This document shows, piece after piece, positions 8,994-17,777 of a stretch of 64,000 nt of DNA. Within the stretch, counting starts at the first letter, position 1; every line of letters starts with the position of its first letter. The notes beneath the pieces were generated by a model that did not search any database, had not been told where the DNA came from, and worked only from the letters and a program-made list of their open reading frames with translations. This DNA comes from an archaeon (lineage in GTDB: Archaea > Nanobdellota > Nanobdellia > Woesearchaeales > GW2011-AR9): the NCBI GenBank assembly GCA_018670085.1, contig JABHRS010000032.1, positions 42,556 to 106,555 of the forward strand, read 5' to 3'. The position numbers and the translations under genes are program-made.

Positions 8994-9836
8994 ATGGTAA
9001 GCAATGCAAAAAAGGAACTTGTAAAAAAGTTAAGTAAAGCAGCTATTGATCACCCTGTTGTTGGGGTAGTTAATGTAGCACAACTACCTGCTCAGCAGTT
9101 CCAAAAGATGAGAAAAACCTTAGGAGCAAAAGGTGTAACTATTGTTGTTGCTAGAAAAAAATTAATGATCCGTGCTTTAGAAGCATCAAAACAAGATAAT
9201 ATTTTAAAATTAGTAGAAAAGATGAAGGGAATTCCTGGTCTTTTATTTTCAACAAGTAATCCATTTGTTCTTTATGCTATTTTGCAAAAAAACAAATCAG
9301 AGGCTCCAGCGAAAGCAGGTCAAATCTCTCCTAAGGAAATTATTGTAAAAGAAGGTGCAACAAGTTTCCTTCCAGGTCCAATTATTTCCGAGTTAGCTTC
9401 AGTTGGAATTAAAACTAAAGTTGACGGTGGAAAACTAGCAATTATCGCAGATACTGTTGTAGCAAAAGAAGGAGATGAAATCTCTGAAAACTTAGCTGCT
9501 ATGCTTAAGCGTCTTGATATTACACCAATGGAAATTGGATTAGATTTAGTAGCTGCATGGGAAAGCGGATTTATCTTTAATGCAAAAGATTTAGCAATTG
9601 ATGAAGAAGAATTTAACAACAACATTATCTCAGCTCATCAGTGGGCAATTAACTTAGCTGTTGAAATCGGATTCCCAACTGCAGAAACTCTACCAATTTC
9701 AATTGCAAAAGCTCATCGTGAAGCAATTGCAGTAGCTGTTGAAGCAGCTGTTATGAACGATGACACAAAAGAAACAATCTTAGCTAAAGCAGAAGCACAA
9801 GCAGACGCTGTTAAAACAGAAGCAAAGATTGAATAA
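8994..9836 (+). CDS. rplP0: Ribosomal protein P0 (uL10)
   Basis: Base of the ribosomal stalk, binding 23S rRNA and carrying the L12/P1 dimers. The rRNA-binding N-terminal domain has the family pattern ARKKLMIRALE and FSTSNPF. The archaeal insertion domain (ISPKEIIVKEGATSFLPGPI) is present, and the C-terminal helical spine carries the P1 dimers. At 280 residues it is slightly short: it ends in KAEAQADAVKTEAKIE without the acidic GLGxLF tail seen in many archaeal P0 proteins. It follows L1 by 15 bp in the same operon. Confidence 0.96.
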   Translation: MVSNAKKELVKKLSKAAIDHPVVGVVNVAQLPAQQFQKMRKTLGAKGVTIVVARKKLMIRALEASKQDNILKLVEKMKGIPGLLFSTSNPFVLYAILQKNKSEAPAKAGQISPKEIIVKEGATSFLPGPIISELASVGIKTKVDGGKLAIIADTVVAKEGDEISENLAAMLKRLDITPMEIGLDLVAAWESGFIFNAKDLAIDEEEFNNNIISAHQWAINLAVEIGFPTAETLPISIAKAHREAIAVAVEAAVMNDDTKETILAKAEAQADAVKTEAKIE

Positions 9837-9936
9837 TCATACAAATCACATTTATTTAAAAAAATAAAAAAATAAAAACAAACTAAACAAATATACAAAT
9901 AAACAACAACTGTTGTTACATTTGGAGGATACAAAA

Positions 9937-10254
9937 ATGGAATACGTTTATACTGCAATGCTGCTTCATAAAGCAGGAAAAGATATTACTGAAGATACTG
10001 TAAAGGCTGTACTTACTGCTGCTGGCGTAACAGTTGACGAATCTCGAGTAAAAGCACTTGTTGCTGCACTTGAAGGAGTTGACATCGCTGACGCAATTAA
10101 GAATGCTGCTTTAGCTGCACCTGCTGCTGCTGCACCCGCGGCTGCTGCTGGCGACGCACCTAAAGACGATAAGAAAGACGAAAAGAAAGCTGCTGAAGAC
10201 GATAAGAAAGCTGAAGAATCAGCTGCTGCTGGTCTTGGCGCACTATTCGGATAA
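9937..10254 (+). CDS. rpl12: Ribosomal protein P1/L12 (archaeal stalk)
   Basis: Stalk protein that recruits translation factors. The ATG at 9937 is chosen because it gives the canonical start [15 protein letters not shown] and is preceded by GGAGG eight bases upstream; an in-frame start 24 bases earlier would add a non-conserved leader. The product has 105 residues: an N-terminal dimerisation domain, an Ala-rich hinge, a Lys/Asp/Glu stretch and the factor-binding tail GLGALFG. It is the third gene of the operon, 100 bp after P0 across an A/T-rich spacer. Confidence 0.97.
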   Translation: MEYVYTAMLLHKAGKDITEDTVKAVLTAAGVTVDESRVKALVAALEGVDIADAIKNAALAAPAAAAPAAAAGDAPKDDKKDEKKAAEDDKKAEESAAAGLGALFG

Positions 10255-10310
10255 GGAGATTAATTTCTCTTTTGAAGCTTAGCTTCATTTTTTCTTATCT
10301 TTTTTTATTT

Positions 10311-10349
10311 CCGCAGAGCGGTGCAAGAAATTCTTTGAATTTCTAAGCA
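10311..10349 (+). repeat. Two-hairpin 3' element, copy 2
   Basis: CCGCAGAGCGGTGCAAGAAA with matching TTTCTAAGCA lies 57 bases after the P1/L12 stop. CCGC-AGA-GCGG is a perfect 4-bp hairpin, followed by a second stem AGAAAT/ATTTCT. A separate small hairpin GAAGCTTAGCTTC and a T-run (about 10274-10310) come just before it and look like a terminator. Confidence 0.6.
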
Positions 10350-10411
10350 TTCCTATTTATTTTTTCAAACATTTTAGGAGAAAACATAATCAAACATAAT
10401 AAGTGATACAC

Positions 10412-11290
10412 ATGGATCAAACAGCGCAAAAACAAGAAGATCTCCATCAACTTGAGAAGGAGTTTCAAGAAGCAAAAAGAAAATTCTCTGATTTAGGTAA
10501 AGATAAAGAGGCAGCTTTTGCTAAAATGCGTAATTTTTCTGGCGACTTAAAATCTTTGAATCAAAAATTAGACACTTTAAAACAAGAGCGTGATGAATTA
10601 ACTAAAAAAGTTCAAGGTGCAAAAAGAGAACGTAGTTCTTTGAATAAAAAAGTTAAAGATTCTTCTTCACTATTAAAATCTGCTAAAGGTATGGCTCCTT
10701 CCGGTGGGGATAATCAACGAAGTCGTGGTAGCCGCTTTGATAAAAAAGAAAAGACTTTAGCTCAGATGAGAAAAGAAGTTGAAGATCTTGATACTAAACT
10801 TGAAACTGAAGCTATGAAATTTTCTGCTGAAAAAGCAATCAAAAAAACAATTAAAGAACTTAAAACTCAAATTAAAAAGAAAGCTGCAACTGAAGAAACT
10901 TTTGTTGCAGCAAAATCTGCTGGTAAGGATTTTCATGAAATTAGAAAACAAGCAGAGATCTCTCATAAACAGGTTCAAGAATTTGCAGAGCAAAGTCAAG
11001 AGAAACATGAGGCTATGCAGGAAGTTCTTAAAAAAATCAAAGAAGAAAGAAAAGCTCGTGATCCAATTTCTAAAGAGTATCTTGAGAAGAAGAATACTTG
11101 GAATGTTCAGAAGAAAATTTGTGATGATTTAGCTAAGGAAGTTAAAGAATTAAAAGAAGACCTTGGAATGCAATCTCAAAAAGACCGTAAAGAACAAGTT
11201 AAAGAGAAGGCAAAAGAAGTTGAAGAGAAAATTAAGAAAGGTGGGAAATTAACCACTGAAGATATTTTGGCTATGCAAGCTGTTCGGTAA
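10412..11290 (+). CDS. Archaeal coiled-coil protein
   Basis: Almost the whole of this product of about 290 residues is predicted coiled coil: heptads rich in Lys, Glu and Gln, interrupted near residues 92-110 by a Gly/Ser/Arg turn (APSGGDNQRSRGSRFDKKEK). It resembles the uncharacterised archaeal coiled-coil family of COG1340. I place the start at ATG 10412; a GTG nine bases upstream is also possible and nearer to AGGAG. It follows the ribosomal stalk operon. A structural or ribosome-linked role is only a guess. Confidence 0.75.
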   Translation: MDQTAQKQEDLHQLEKEFQEAKRKFSDLGKDKEAAFAKMRNFSGDLKSLNQKLDTLKQERDELTKKVQGAKRERSSLNKKVKDSSSLLKSAKGMAPSGGDNQRSRGSRFDKKEKTLAQMRKEVEDLDTKLETEAMKFSAEKAIKKTIKELKTQIKKKAATEETFVAAKSAGKDFHEIRKQAEISHKQVQEFAEQSQEKHEAMQEVLKKIKEERKARDPISKEYLEKKNTWNVQKKICDDLAKEVKELKEDLGMQSQKDRKEQVKEKAKEVEEKIKKGGKLTTEDILAMQAVR

Positions 11291-11330
11291 TTTTCTAAAC
11301 ATATTTTTGATTAAAATTATTTCTTGTAAA

Positions 11331-11654
11331 TTAACAGTGTTTGTTAATTATATAACAACCTAAGAAAATTGAAGTAGCGCCAAAGCCCATGTCAATATTA
11401 ATTGAATCATATTTTCCCACAATTGTATCTAACTGAGATTCAACTAATTCAAATGTATCTGAGTTTAAATCATCTGGATTAATTAATTCGTATTTTTTGT
11501 TTCTTAGTGTTTCTCTTTGAGAAATATGTTCTAAACCATAACTAATAGACATTCCTCCATTAGCAATAGACCCAAGTCCAAGGGCCCAAGTTCCTGCAAG
11601 GTAAGTTTTTCCCCTGTGTTCTTTATCCATATAATCTCTATATCTTTTATCCAT
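11331..11654 (-). CDS. Small hypothetical membrane protein
   Basis: Unrecognised 107-residue product. Two hydrophobic, Gly-rich segments (LAGTWALGLGSIANGGM, and DMGFGATSIFLGCYII near the end) could each cross the membrane, with a charged loop between them. The N-terminus is strongly charged (MDKRYRDYMDKEHRGK). It is convergent with the coiled-coil gene. It may be real, because it has an archaeal-looking TATA (TTTATAAAT in minus orientation) about 25 bases before the start. Confidence 0.5.
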   Translation of the reverse strand: MDKRYRDYMDKEHRGKTYLAGTWALGLGSIANGGMSISYGLEHISQRETLRNKKYELINPDDLNSDTFELVESQLDTIVGKYDSINIDMGFGATSIFLGCYIINKHC

Positions 11655-11725
11655 GTAAAGAAGTAATAAATTATGACATTTATAAGTTCATGTCTTTTTT
11701 ACAACAACAAGATAACAAACACAAA

Positions 11726-12274
11726 CTAAACAACAACTAACATATCTGCTTTCGACACAATTCCTACAATTTCTCCTTTCAGCGCAACCAATATCAAAGG
11801 ATATTCTTTTAATAATTGAAGAATCATTTTCTGCCCAGTTGTGGGAGACACAATAGGGGGGCACTCTTCCATCGCATCTCCCGCATTTAAAGTACTGAAC
11901 CTCTCGCTATACTCGGCTATAGCATCGAGAACCGAGGATTCAGTAATTATCCCAACCACACCATTTTTCCCACGCACCGGAACTTGTGAAATACCTTTTT
12001 TCTTCATCAAAGACACAACATCGCGTAGCTTCTCTGAAGATTCCGCAAATATCACTTTTTTATGCATAAATTCTGAAACTGCAGGTTCTTGATGTCCACG
12101 TAATTCGTTCAAAGCAGAAAAGATCGATCGCACCTTTGAATACGTAGGCTCCAAATTACCTGCTTCAACTTTAGCAATTAATGATTGAGAAACACCAGCT
12201 GCTATCGCAAGATCCTTTTGACTCACACCAAGGTGACGGCGAATCATCTTGATTTGCGCTAATTCTTCAAACAT
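11726..12274 (-). CDS. Transcriptional regulator: XRE-type HTH plus two CBS domains
   Basis: Predicted DNA-binding regulator that senses adenosine-type ligands. The N-terminal helix-turn-helix is of Cro/C1 type (RRHLGVSQKDLAIAAGVSQS, then LIAKVEAGNLEPTYS). Two CBS motifs follow (ISQVPVRGKNGVVGIITESS and LILVALKGEIVGIVSKAD). CBS pairs usually bind AMP, ATP or SAM. The start is taken at the second Met (12274), because a TATA box (TTATATAAG) sits 20-28 bases upstream and overlaps the earlier Met at 12292. It is divergent from metK, so regulation of metK is a reasonable but untested idea. Confidence 0.9.
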   Translation of the reverse strand: MFEELAQIKMIRRHLGVSQKDLAIAAGVSQSLIAKVEAGNLEPTYSKVRSIFSALNELRGHQEPAVSEFMHKKVIFAESSEKLRDVVSLMKKKGISQVPVRGKNGVVGIITESSVLDAIAEYSERFSTLNAGDAMEECPPIVSPTTGQKMILQLLKEYPLILVALKGEIVGIVSKADMLVVV

Positions 12275-12371
12275 ATCTACTCCAAAGCACATCTTATATA
12301 ATAATCTTCCTGTGAATTTATTCGTATAAGAATATTGCTGTCAAGAGTCTTTAAAAGATACCAGGCTTCAA

Positions 12372-12516
12372 AGTGGTCATTGGCACAGGGGTCCACTTAC
12401 CGGAATATATAACAAACGAATTGAGTTTCGACAAACATTTTGTTAACGCGCAGCATTCAAAATTGTGGTGCAGTCGAATGAAATGGCCCGGTCTGACCCT
12501 TGCCAAAATGACCACT
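12372..12516. ncRNA. Candidate structured RNA element, copy 2
   Basis: This lies in the 292-bp gap before metK. Its ends pair over 10 bp (AGTGGTCATT with AATGACCACT), followed inward by GGGTC/GACCC, ACCGG/CCGGT, TTCGAC/GTCGAA and a distal ATTTTG/CAAAAT stem. Unpaired blocks match copies at 2518 and 50412. TTTAAAAG at 12350-12357 could promote plus-strand transcription from its left edge, which would place it in the metK leader. Copy 3 lies antisense to its neighbouring gene, so a simple metK riboswitch is doubtful. Confidence 0.5.
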
Positions 12517-12566
12517 AATGAAAAACATAGTGATAAATCAAAATAAAAACAAACAAAGGTGAAAAC

Positions 12567-13778
12567 ATGAAAAGATTATTTACAAGTGAAAGTGTTGGAG
12601 AAGGTCATCCTGATAAAATCGCAGACCAAATTAGTGATGCAATTTTAGATGCAATGTTAACTCAAGATCCTAACAGCCGTGTTGCTGTTGAAACATTTAC
12701 CAAAACTGGTTTTGTAGTTGTTGGTGGTGAAGTAACTACTAAGAGTTACGTTGACATTCAAAAAATTGTAAGAGATACCATCGTAGAGATTGGGTATGAT
12801 AAACCTGACTTTGGTTTTGAAGGATCAACTTGTGGTGTCCTAACTGCTCTCTCAGAACAATCTCCTGACATTGCGCAGGGTGTTAATCAAGGTGAGGGTT
12901 TGCATGAAGAGCAAGGTGCAGGGGACCAGGGTTTAATGTTTGGTTTTGCAACTAATGAGACTCCTGAGTTAATGCCCCTCCCAATTACTTTGGCTCACAA
13001 ATTAATGGCAAGGCTTGCTAGCGCGAGAAAACGTGGTGAACTTTGGTATGTTCGTCCGGATTCCAAAAGTCAAGTTACTGTTGAGTACAATGATCAAGGA
13101 AAACCAGTTAGAGTTGATACTGTAGTTGTTTCAACGCAGCATCATCCTGATGTAGACTTAGAGACTATAAGGCGTGATATGATTGAGAAAATCGTAAAAC
13201 CAATTTGTGCAGATTGGATCGATGACGACACTAAATATTTCATTAATCCAACAGGTAAGTTTGTAATTGGTGGACCAGTTGGTGACGCAGGACTTACTGG
13301 AAGAAAAATTATTGTTGATACTTATGGTGGAATGGGTCGTCATGGTGGCGGTGCTTTTAGTGGGAAAGATCCAACCAAAGTAGATCGAAGTGCAAGTTAT
13401 ATGGCAAGGTATATTGCAAAGAATCTTGTTGCAGCACAGCTTGCAGACAGGTGTGAAGTACAACTTGCTTATGCAATTGGTGTTGCAAATCCAGTTTCAG
13501 TTTTGGTTGATTGTTTTGGAACCAACAAAATTTCTGAAGAGAAAATTTCTGAATTAGTTCAAGAACATTTCAGATTAACTCCAAGGGGAATTATTGAATC
13601 ATTAAATCTTAGAAGGCCAATCTACAAGAAAACTGCAGCATACGGGCACTTTGGAAGAAGCGACCCAGATTTCACGTGGGAAGCAACTGACAAAGCTGAT
13701 ATCTTAAGAGAAGCTGCGAGGAACACACAAGGTTCTGAACCTATTGCAGCTAGTGTGAGTGAGTATTCAGGTCAGTAA
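12567..13778 (+). CDS. metK: S-adenosylmethionine synthetase, bacterial type
   Basis: Makes SAM from methionine and ATP. It has the bacterial/eukaryotic signatures [15 protein letters not shown] (11-25), the flexible-loop motif GAGDQG, and the P-loop-like [17 protein letters not shown]. At 403 residues it is larger than most bacterial MetK (about 385). Most archaea use the unrelated-looking MAT form, so this gene marks transfer from bacteria, as in several DPANN genomes. A Shine-Dalgarno-like AAAGGTGA precedes the ATG. The structured element upstream and the divergent CBS regulator are its nearest non-coding and coding neighbours. Confidence 0.98.
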   Translation: MKRLFTSESVGEGHPDKIADQISDAILDAMLTQDPNSRVAVETFTKTGFVVVGGEVTTKSYVDIQKIVRDTIVEIGYDKPDFGFEGSTCGVLTALSEQSPDIAQGVNQGEGLHEEQGAGDQGLMFGFATNETPELMPLPITLAHKLMARLASARKRGELWYVRPDSKSQVTVEYNDQGKPVRVDTVVVSTQHHPDVDLETIRRDMIEKIVKPICADWIDDDTKYFINPTGKFVIGGPVGDAGLTGRKIIVDTYGGMGRHGGGAFSGKDPTKVDRSASYMARYIAKNLVAAQLADRCEVQLAYAIGVANPVSVLVDCFGTNKISEEKISELVQEHFRLTPRGIIESLNLRRPIYKKTAAYGHFGRSDPDFTWEATDKADILREAARNTQGSEPIAASVSEYSGQ

Positions 13779-13889
13779 TAATAATTTTTTTTTTTAATTA
13801 ATTTTTTTCTTTTTTTTACTAAATTTAATTATTAATTTTTCTTTTACAAAAACAACATTAATATACTCAAACCTTTTTTCTATTTCTTG

Positions 13890-14939
13890 ATGGTACTTTC
13901 AAAAAGAATTTTAACAGTTATATTTATCGTAATTTTAGCAATGGCAGCTTTTGCCTTCTGGAATTTTTATGATCTCTCAGCGGACACGAATCAACTTGAT
14001 CAATCAGTAGTTGATCAAATCGATGAAGATGATGAACTTCTATCAATTCTTGAAACAACTGATTCTTATGAAGATTTAGTTGAAGAAGAGGAACTTTTTG
14101 AAGAAGAAACAACTGAAGAAGAGGAAGTGATAATTGAAGAAGAAGCTGAAAGCACAACTTCAGAAGAAGAAACAAATTTAATCTCTGAAGAGGATCAAAA
14201 ATATTTCAACCAGAAATTAACTGAACTTCTTGATAGGAATGATGAGGCAAAAGAATTACTATCTGAATTCCATAGTGATTTTTTAAGACAGCAAGGTAAC
14301 TTAACTGAAGATCAAATTGATCTTATTGAGGCAGATTATCAGGTGTCATTTTCAGAAACAGACAATGAATATCAAGAGTTAAAAAATTCTATTGAATCAT
14401 TACAAGAACAGCTATCAGAGCAAACTGTTGAGACTAGATCTGATTTTGTTCAATCAATTAATTCTAACTCTGACTTACTAATTGATTTTCAAGAACAAAC
14501 TAGGGCCACAGCTACTAATTTTTACACTACTTTGATTTCAGACATGGGTCAAGAACAATTCGAATTAATTGTCTCAAACATCAAACTAGATTTTCTTCCA
14601 AGTGATAATGAAGAGATTACTTTTGCCTTCACCTTTGAACATATTGGTGACAAACAAATGAAAAACAAATTCACTTATTTCTCTAACTTTACAATTAATG
14701 GTGAATTAGTGGATGATTGTGGAAAAGAGGTTGGTAAGTTAAGTACACTTGATAGCGAGCAATTAACTTGTGAGATCAGGATCAAAGATTATTATAATGA
14801 ATTTAATCAAGGCAAAACTGATTTTCTGACGTTTAAATTAGTTGGATTAATTGACTCCAACATTGAAATAAATGAGGTCAGCGAATCAAATAATGATTTT
14901 GTGTGGACAATGGATATGACTTTAGAAGAGTTCAATTAA
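13890..14939 (+). CDS. Membrane-anchored acidic coiled-coil protein with CARDB-like end
   Basis: Function unknown; probably a surface protein held by one N-terminal membrane helix (ILTVIFIVILAMAAFAFWNF, about 7-26). A very acidic Glu/Thr-rich stretch follows (about 40-100), then a coiled-coil region (to about 205), and a beta-rich C-terminal domain. That domain ends in INEVSESNNDFVWTMDMTLEE, a pattern typical of CARDB/Ig-like adhesion modules (ExSNN). I use ATG 13890 rather than the TTG three bases earlier, because TAATATACTC lies about 27 bases upstream and implies a leaderless mRNA. One Cys pair (DDCGKE, TCEIR) may form a disulfide. Confidence 0.7.
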   Translation: MVLSKRILTVIFIVILAMAAFAFWNFYDLSADTNQLDQSVVDQIDEDDELLSILETTDSYEDLVEEEELFEEETTEEEEVIIEEEAESTTSEEETNLISEEDQKYFNQKLTELLDRNDEAKELLSEFHSDFLRQQGNLTEDQIDLIEADYQVSFSETDNEYQELKNSIESLQEQLSEQTVETRSDFVQSINSNSDLLIDFQEQTRATATNFYTTLISDMGQEQFELIVSNIKLDFLPSDNEEITFAFTFEHIGDKQMKNKFTYFSNFTINGELVDDCGKEVGKLSTLDSEQLTCEIRIKDYYNEFNQGKTDFLTFKLVGLIDSNIEINEVSESNNDFVWTMDMTLEEFN

Positions 14940-14993
14940 TTAATTTTCTTCTTTTTATTTTTATTTTTTTTAAATTAATAATTTATAAGGCAT

Positions 14994-15674
14994 ATGGATC
15001 TCTATACAAGGTATTCCAAATCTTTAAATAGGACTAATCTCATAATCTCTCTTATGACAGTAGCAACCTTAACATTTTTATTACTAAATTCAGCCTTAGC
15101 AGCTCCTCCAACTGTTGAGACAGATTTAACAAAAACGAATCAAGTTTATTCTGATAATTCACTAAATGTTTCTGCATCATTCGATCGTGAAACTGGTCTT
15201 TGTAACGGACCAAAAATCACTATTACTGATTCTCAAGTCCTTGAATCTTACAATGAAGGTGGCAGGCATACTATAATTGAGTGCGCAGTTTTAACTGGTA
15301 GTAGTGGTTATGCAAACTTTAAAGATCAAAATCTTTCAGGTATCACATTTAATGGAGTTACAGCAGAATCTGCGGTTTTTGAAAATACTAATCTTCATGG
15401 TTCAAGATTGTATGGCTCTTTCAATGCTGCAAATTTTTCTAGTGCTGATCTAGGTGAATCAACCTTATTTGGCTCATACATAGCTGCAAATTTTTCAGGT
15501 GCAAATTTATGTGGTGAAAAATGGCAGACTAATTTACAATCAGCAAATTTAAGCGGAGCAGATTTAACTGGTATCAGAAAAAACAATAGGACTTTGTTAC
15601 CTGGTGCCAAAGAAATGCCTCGCGCTAAGTATGAACCAGGTTTTTTTAACACAGTTCAATTTTATATGGATTAA
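14994..15674 (+). CDS. Secreted pentapeptide-repeat protein
   Basis: Predicted exported protein with a quadrilateral beta-helix. A signal peptide or anchor (LIISLMTVATLTFLLLNSALA, about 17-37) is followed by a short spacer and then pentapeptide repeats A(N/D)(L/F)xx from about residue 103 to 202 (ANFKDQNLSG, AANFSSADLG, ANLSGADLTG). Four Cys are spread through the mature part. TTTATAAG about 15-20 bases before the ATG suggests an almost leaderless mRNA. It lies 54 bp after another surface protein gene, so the two may belong to the same cell-envelope group. Ligand and role are unknown. Confidence 0.8.
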   Translation: MDLYTRYSKSLNRTNLIISLMTVATLTFLLLNSALAAPPTVETDLTKTNQVYSDNSLNVSASFDRETGLCNGPKITITDSQVLESYNEGGRHTIIECAVLTGSSGYANFKDQNLSGITFNGVTAESAVFENTNLHGSRLYGSFNAANFSSADLGESTLFGSYIAANFSGANLCGEKWQTNLQSANLSGADLTGIRKNNRTLLPGAKEMPRAKYEPGFFNTVQFYMD

Positions 15675-15715
15675 CATCCCACATTATTTCAATCAGAATT
15701 TTTTACTATTTTGTT

Positions 15716-16120
15716 TTACTGTTTGATATTTCTCAAACGATCCAATTCACGAAGCCACATTAAGCCAACTTTAATCATAACTTTATTGAAGCGATCTGAC
15801 AGTTTATATTTCTTAGAATACATGTCATAATCAATCAGGCCAAGACTTTTCATTGGTGTTAGGATCCGATCATAAAATTGTCTCCTATTGTAAGAAATCT
15901 TTGTTTCGCGCTGTAATGGGCTTCTTCCACTTGGTTGTACAACTATTTTTCCTTCATGTAGTTCAGTTGCGAACATACTCATTTCAGTTTTCCCGATTTC
16001 ACCACCATTCCTTGCTATGTGGTTCAAAAGTAGTTTTGCTACGATCTCTTGCTGCTCCGTTGAGAAGATCACTTTAAAGATATCTTCGGGCATATTATAC
16101 AAATCGAACAAAATTACCAT
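15716..16120 (-). CDS. Predicted winged-helix protein
   Basis: Unrecognised product of about 134 residues with the character of a winged-helix regulator: helices around STEQQEIVAKLLLNHIARNG and a later ILTPMKSLGLIDYDMYSKKYKL that looks like a recognition helix and wing. The ATG at 16120 (MVILFDLYNMPED) is preferred because ATTTATATAA lies about 25 bases upstream on the minus strand. An internal Met (16093, MPEDIFK) is the alternative. It is divergent from the radical SAM gene, with the two TATA boxes in the short gap between them. Confidence 0.55.
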   Translation of the reverse strand: MVILFDLYNMPEDIFKVIFSTEQQEIVAKLLLNHIARNGGEIGKTEMSMFATELHEGKIVVQPSGRSPLQRETKISYNRRQFYDRILTPMKSLGLIDYDMYSKKYKLSDRFNKVMIKVGLMWLRELDRLRNIKQ

Positions 16121-16238
16121 ATGACAACAAATAGATCTAGTTATATAAATATTACTGATTACCACACTATCAAACAGTATGCTTCTGTATATCAGCTACC
16201 CAATACCCTTTTATAGAAACCCTTCTATTCTAACATAG

Positions 16239-17753
16239 ATGACAAAGGCCAATCCTAGCACCAATCCTAGCACCAATCCTAACACCAAACCTATCAACTA
16301 CACAATATTGGATTGTTACACTGATGAAGCCAGTGGCCTTGGGGTTCCGCCATATTTAGCAACTTACGCAAGATACATTTACGCTCAACTCACAAGCGAA
16401 GGACATAGTGTCAAATATCTCACAATTGATGACCTTAGACTTTACAAAAAATATGATAACATCATTAAACCAACTACGGTAAAAGACAAAACTAATATTA
16501 AAATTTACAACCTCACAAATAACAAGGCAGAACTTACTTTAGCCAACACTGACAAACTAATAGTGCTTTTAGGAGTTCATGTTCCAGGAAAATATCTCAG
16601 CGCCTTGCCAGGTACATTAAAGGAGATCACACCACTTCTCAGAGATATTAAGATTCCAAAGATTCTCACTGGTCCCGCTATTTTTGGAACACAGCTTGAA
16701 GGCGGAAAATTTTTCGAACATCTACCAAAAAATCTTTTCAGTGAAATTAAGGCCTACGGACTTAACTTTAACGATCTCAAAAAATACGCAGCTAAAGGCG
16801 CAGAACTGTTAGAGCAGATTCCAGAAAAGAGAATGATTGAGATTGAAACTGGTCGTGGCTGCAAAGTTGGAAAATGTTCTTTCTGTACTGAACCAATTAA
16901 AAGCAAATTCCAAAACCGCAAAATGGAAGACGTTTTAGAAGAAGTTATTGCGTACTACAAAGCTGGTGCAAGATTCTTTCGACTGGGAAAACAAGCAGAT
17001 TTCTACGCTAGTGACAGACCAATTGAATTATTAAAACAAATCAGAAAACACTGTAAAGATATCGAAGTATTACATATCGACAATGTTAATCCTAACAGTG
17101 TAGTTCGAGATAAAGATCACGAAATAACTAAAGCGATTGTCAAGTATTGTACTGAGGGAAATATCGCAGCATTTGGTGTAGAAAGTTTCGACCCAATTGT
17201 CGTTAAAGAAAACCTCTTAAACACAGCACCAATTATTGCTCACAAAGCAATTGAAATAATCAACAAATACGGAGCAATTCGAGGTCCAAATGGGATGCAC
17301 AAATACCTCCCAGGAATTAATATCATCTTCGGACTTCTAGGAGAAAGTAAAAAGACTCATAAAGCAAATATGGATTCTCTTCTAAAAATTATAGATCAAG
17401 GACTTCTGCTTAGGAGAATTAATGTCCGTCAAGTTGCGGTGCTTCCAGACACATATTTGGAGAAACATGGTGGTGACAAATTCTTAAGAAAGAACAAGAA
17501 ATATTATTGGAAATGGCGTAATGATATCAGACAGAAAATTGATAATCCAATGCTTAAACTTTTAGTTCCAACTGACACCATTATCAATGATGTTTACACA
17601 GAAATTTATGATGGTAAGACTACCTTTGCAAGGCAAATCGGAACCTATCCATTAACAATTGGTATCAAAGGTCGAATTCCTCTTAAAGAAAAGATTTCAG
17701 TGAAGGTTACTAAACATATGTTAAGAAGTATCACAGCTGAGTTAGTTGAATAA
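16239..17753 (+). CDS. Archaeal radical SAM protein (COG1031-like)
   Basis: Predicted iron-sulfur radical SAM enzyme of unknown substrate. A B12-binding-like N-terminal half (DCYTDEASGLGVPPYLATYA; LIVLLGVHVPGKYLSALPG) precedes the core, where the cluster motif is written GRGCKVGKCSFCTE, giving CX4CX2C instead of CX3CX2C. A later half carries RRINVRQVAVLPDT and a C-terminal TRAM-like basic end. This is the pattern of an archaeal family of 500-600 residues. Odd feature: the N-terminus contains four 12-base repeats encoding NPST-like units (NPSTNPSTNPNTKP), probably a recent expansion. TTTTATAG about 25 bases upstream implies a leaderless start. Confidence 0.85.
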   Translation: MTKANPSTNPSTNPNTKPINYTILDCYTDEASGLGVPPYLATYARYIYAQLTSEGHSVKYLTIDDLRLYKKYDNIIKPTTVKDKTNIKIYNLTNNKAELTLANTDKLIVLLGVHVPGKYLSALPGTLKEITPLLRDIKIPKILTGPAIFGTQLEGGKFFEHLPKNLFSEIKAYGLNFNDLKKYAAKGAELLEQIPEKRMIEIETGRGCKVGKCSFCTEPIKSKFQNRKMEDVLEEVIAYYKAGARFFRLGKQADFYASDRPIELLKQIRKHCKDIEVLHIDNVNPNSVVRDKDHEITKAIVKYCTEGNIAAFGVESFDPIVVKENLLNTAPIIAHKAIEIINKYGAIRGPNGMHKYLPGINIIFGLLGESKKTHKANMDSLLKIIDQGLLLRRINVRQVAVLPDTYLEKHGGDKFLRKNKKYYWKWRNDIRQKIDNPMLKLLVPTDTIINDVYTEIYDGKTTFARQIGTYPLTIGIKGRIPLKEKISVKVTKHMLRSITAELVE

Positions 17754-17777
17754 TAAAACAGTCTCTCAACTAATTTT

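Noticed and set aside
12372..12516. SAM riboswitch for metK
   Set aside because: Copies of the same element lie next to dnaJ and, in antisense, prs, and no SAM-I/II/III consensus is recognised. A gene-specific switch is unlikely.
13924..14175. Leu-rich minus-strand ORF within the surface-protein gene
   Set aside because: It is the reverse of the GAA/GAT-rich acidic region of the plus-strand gene, which codes Leu by chance.
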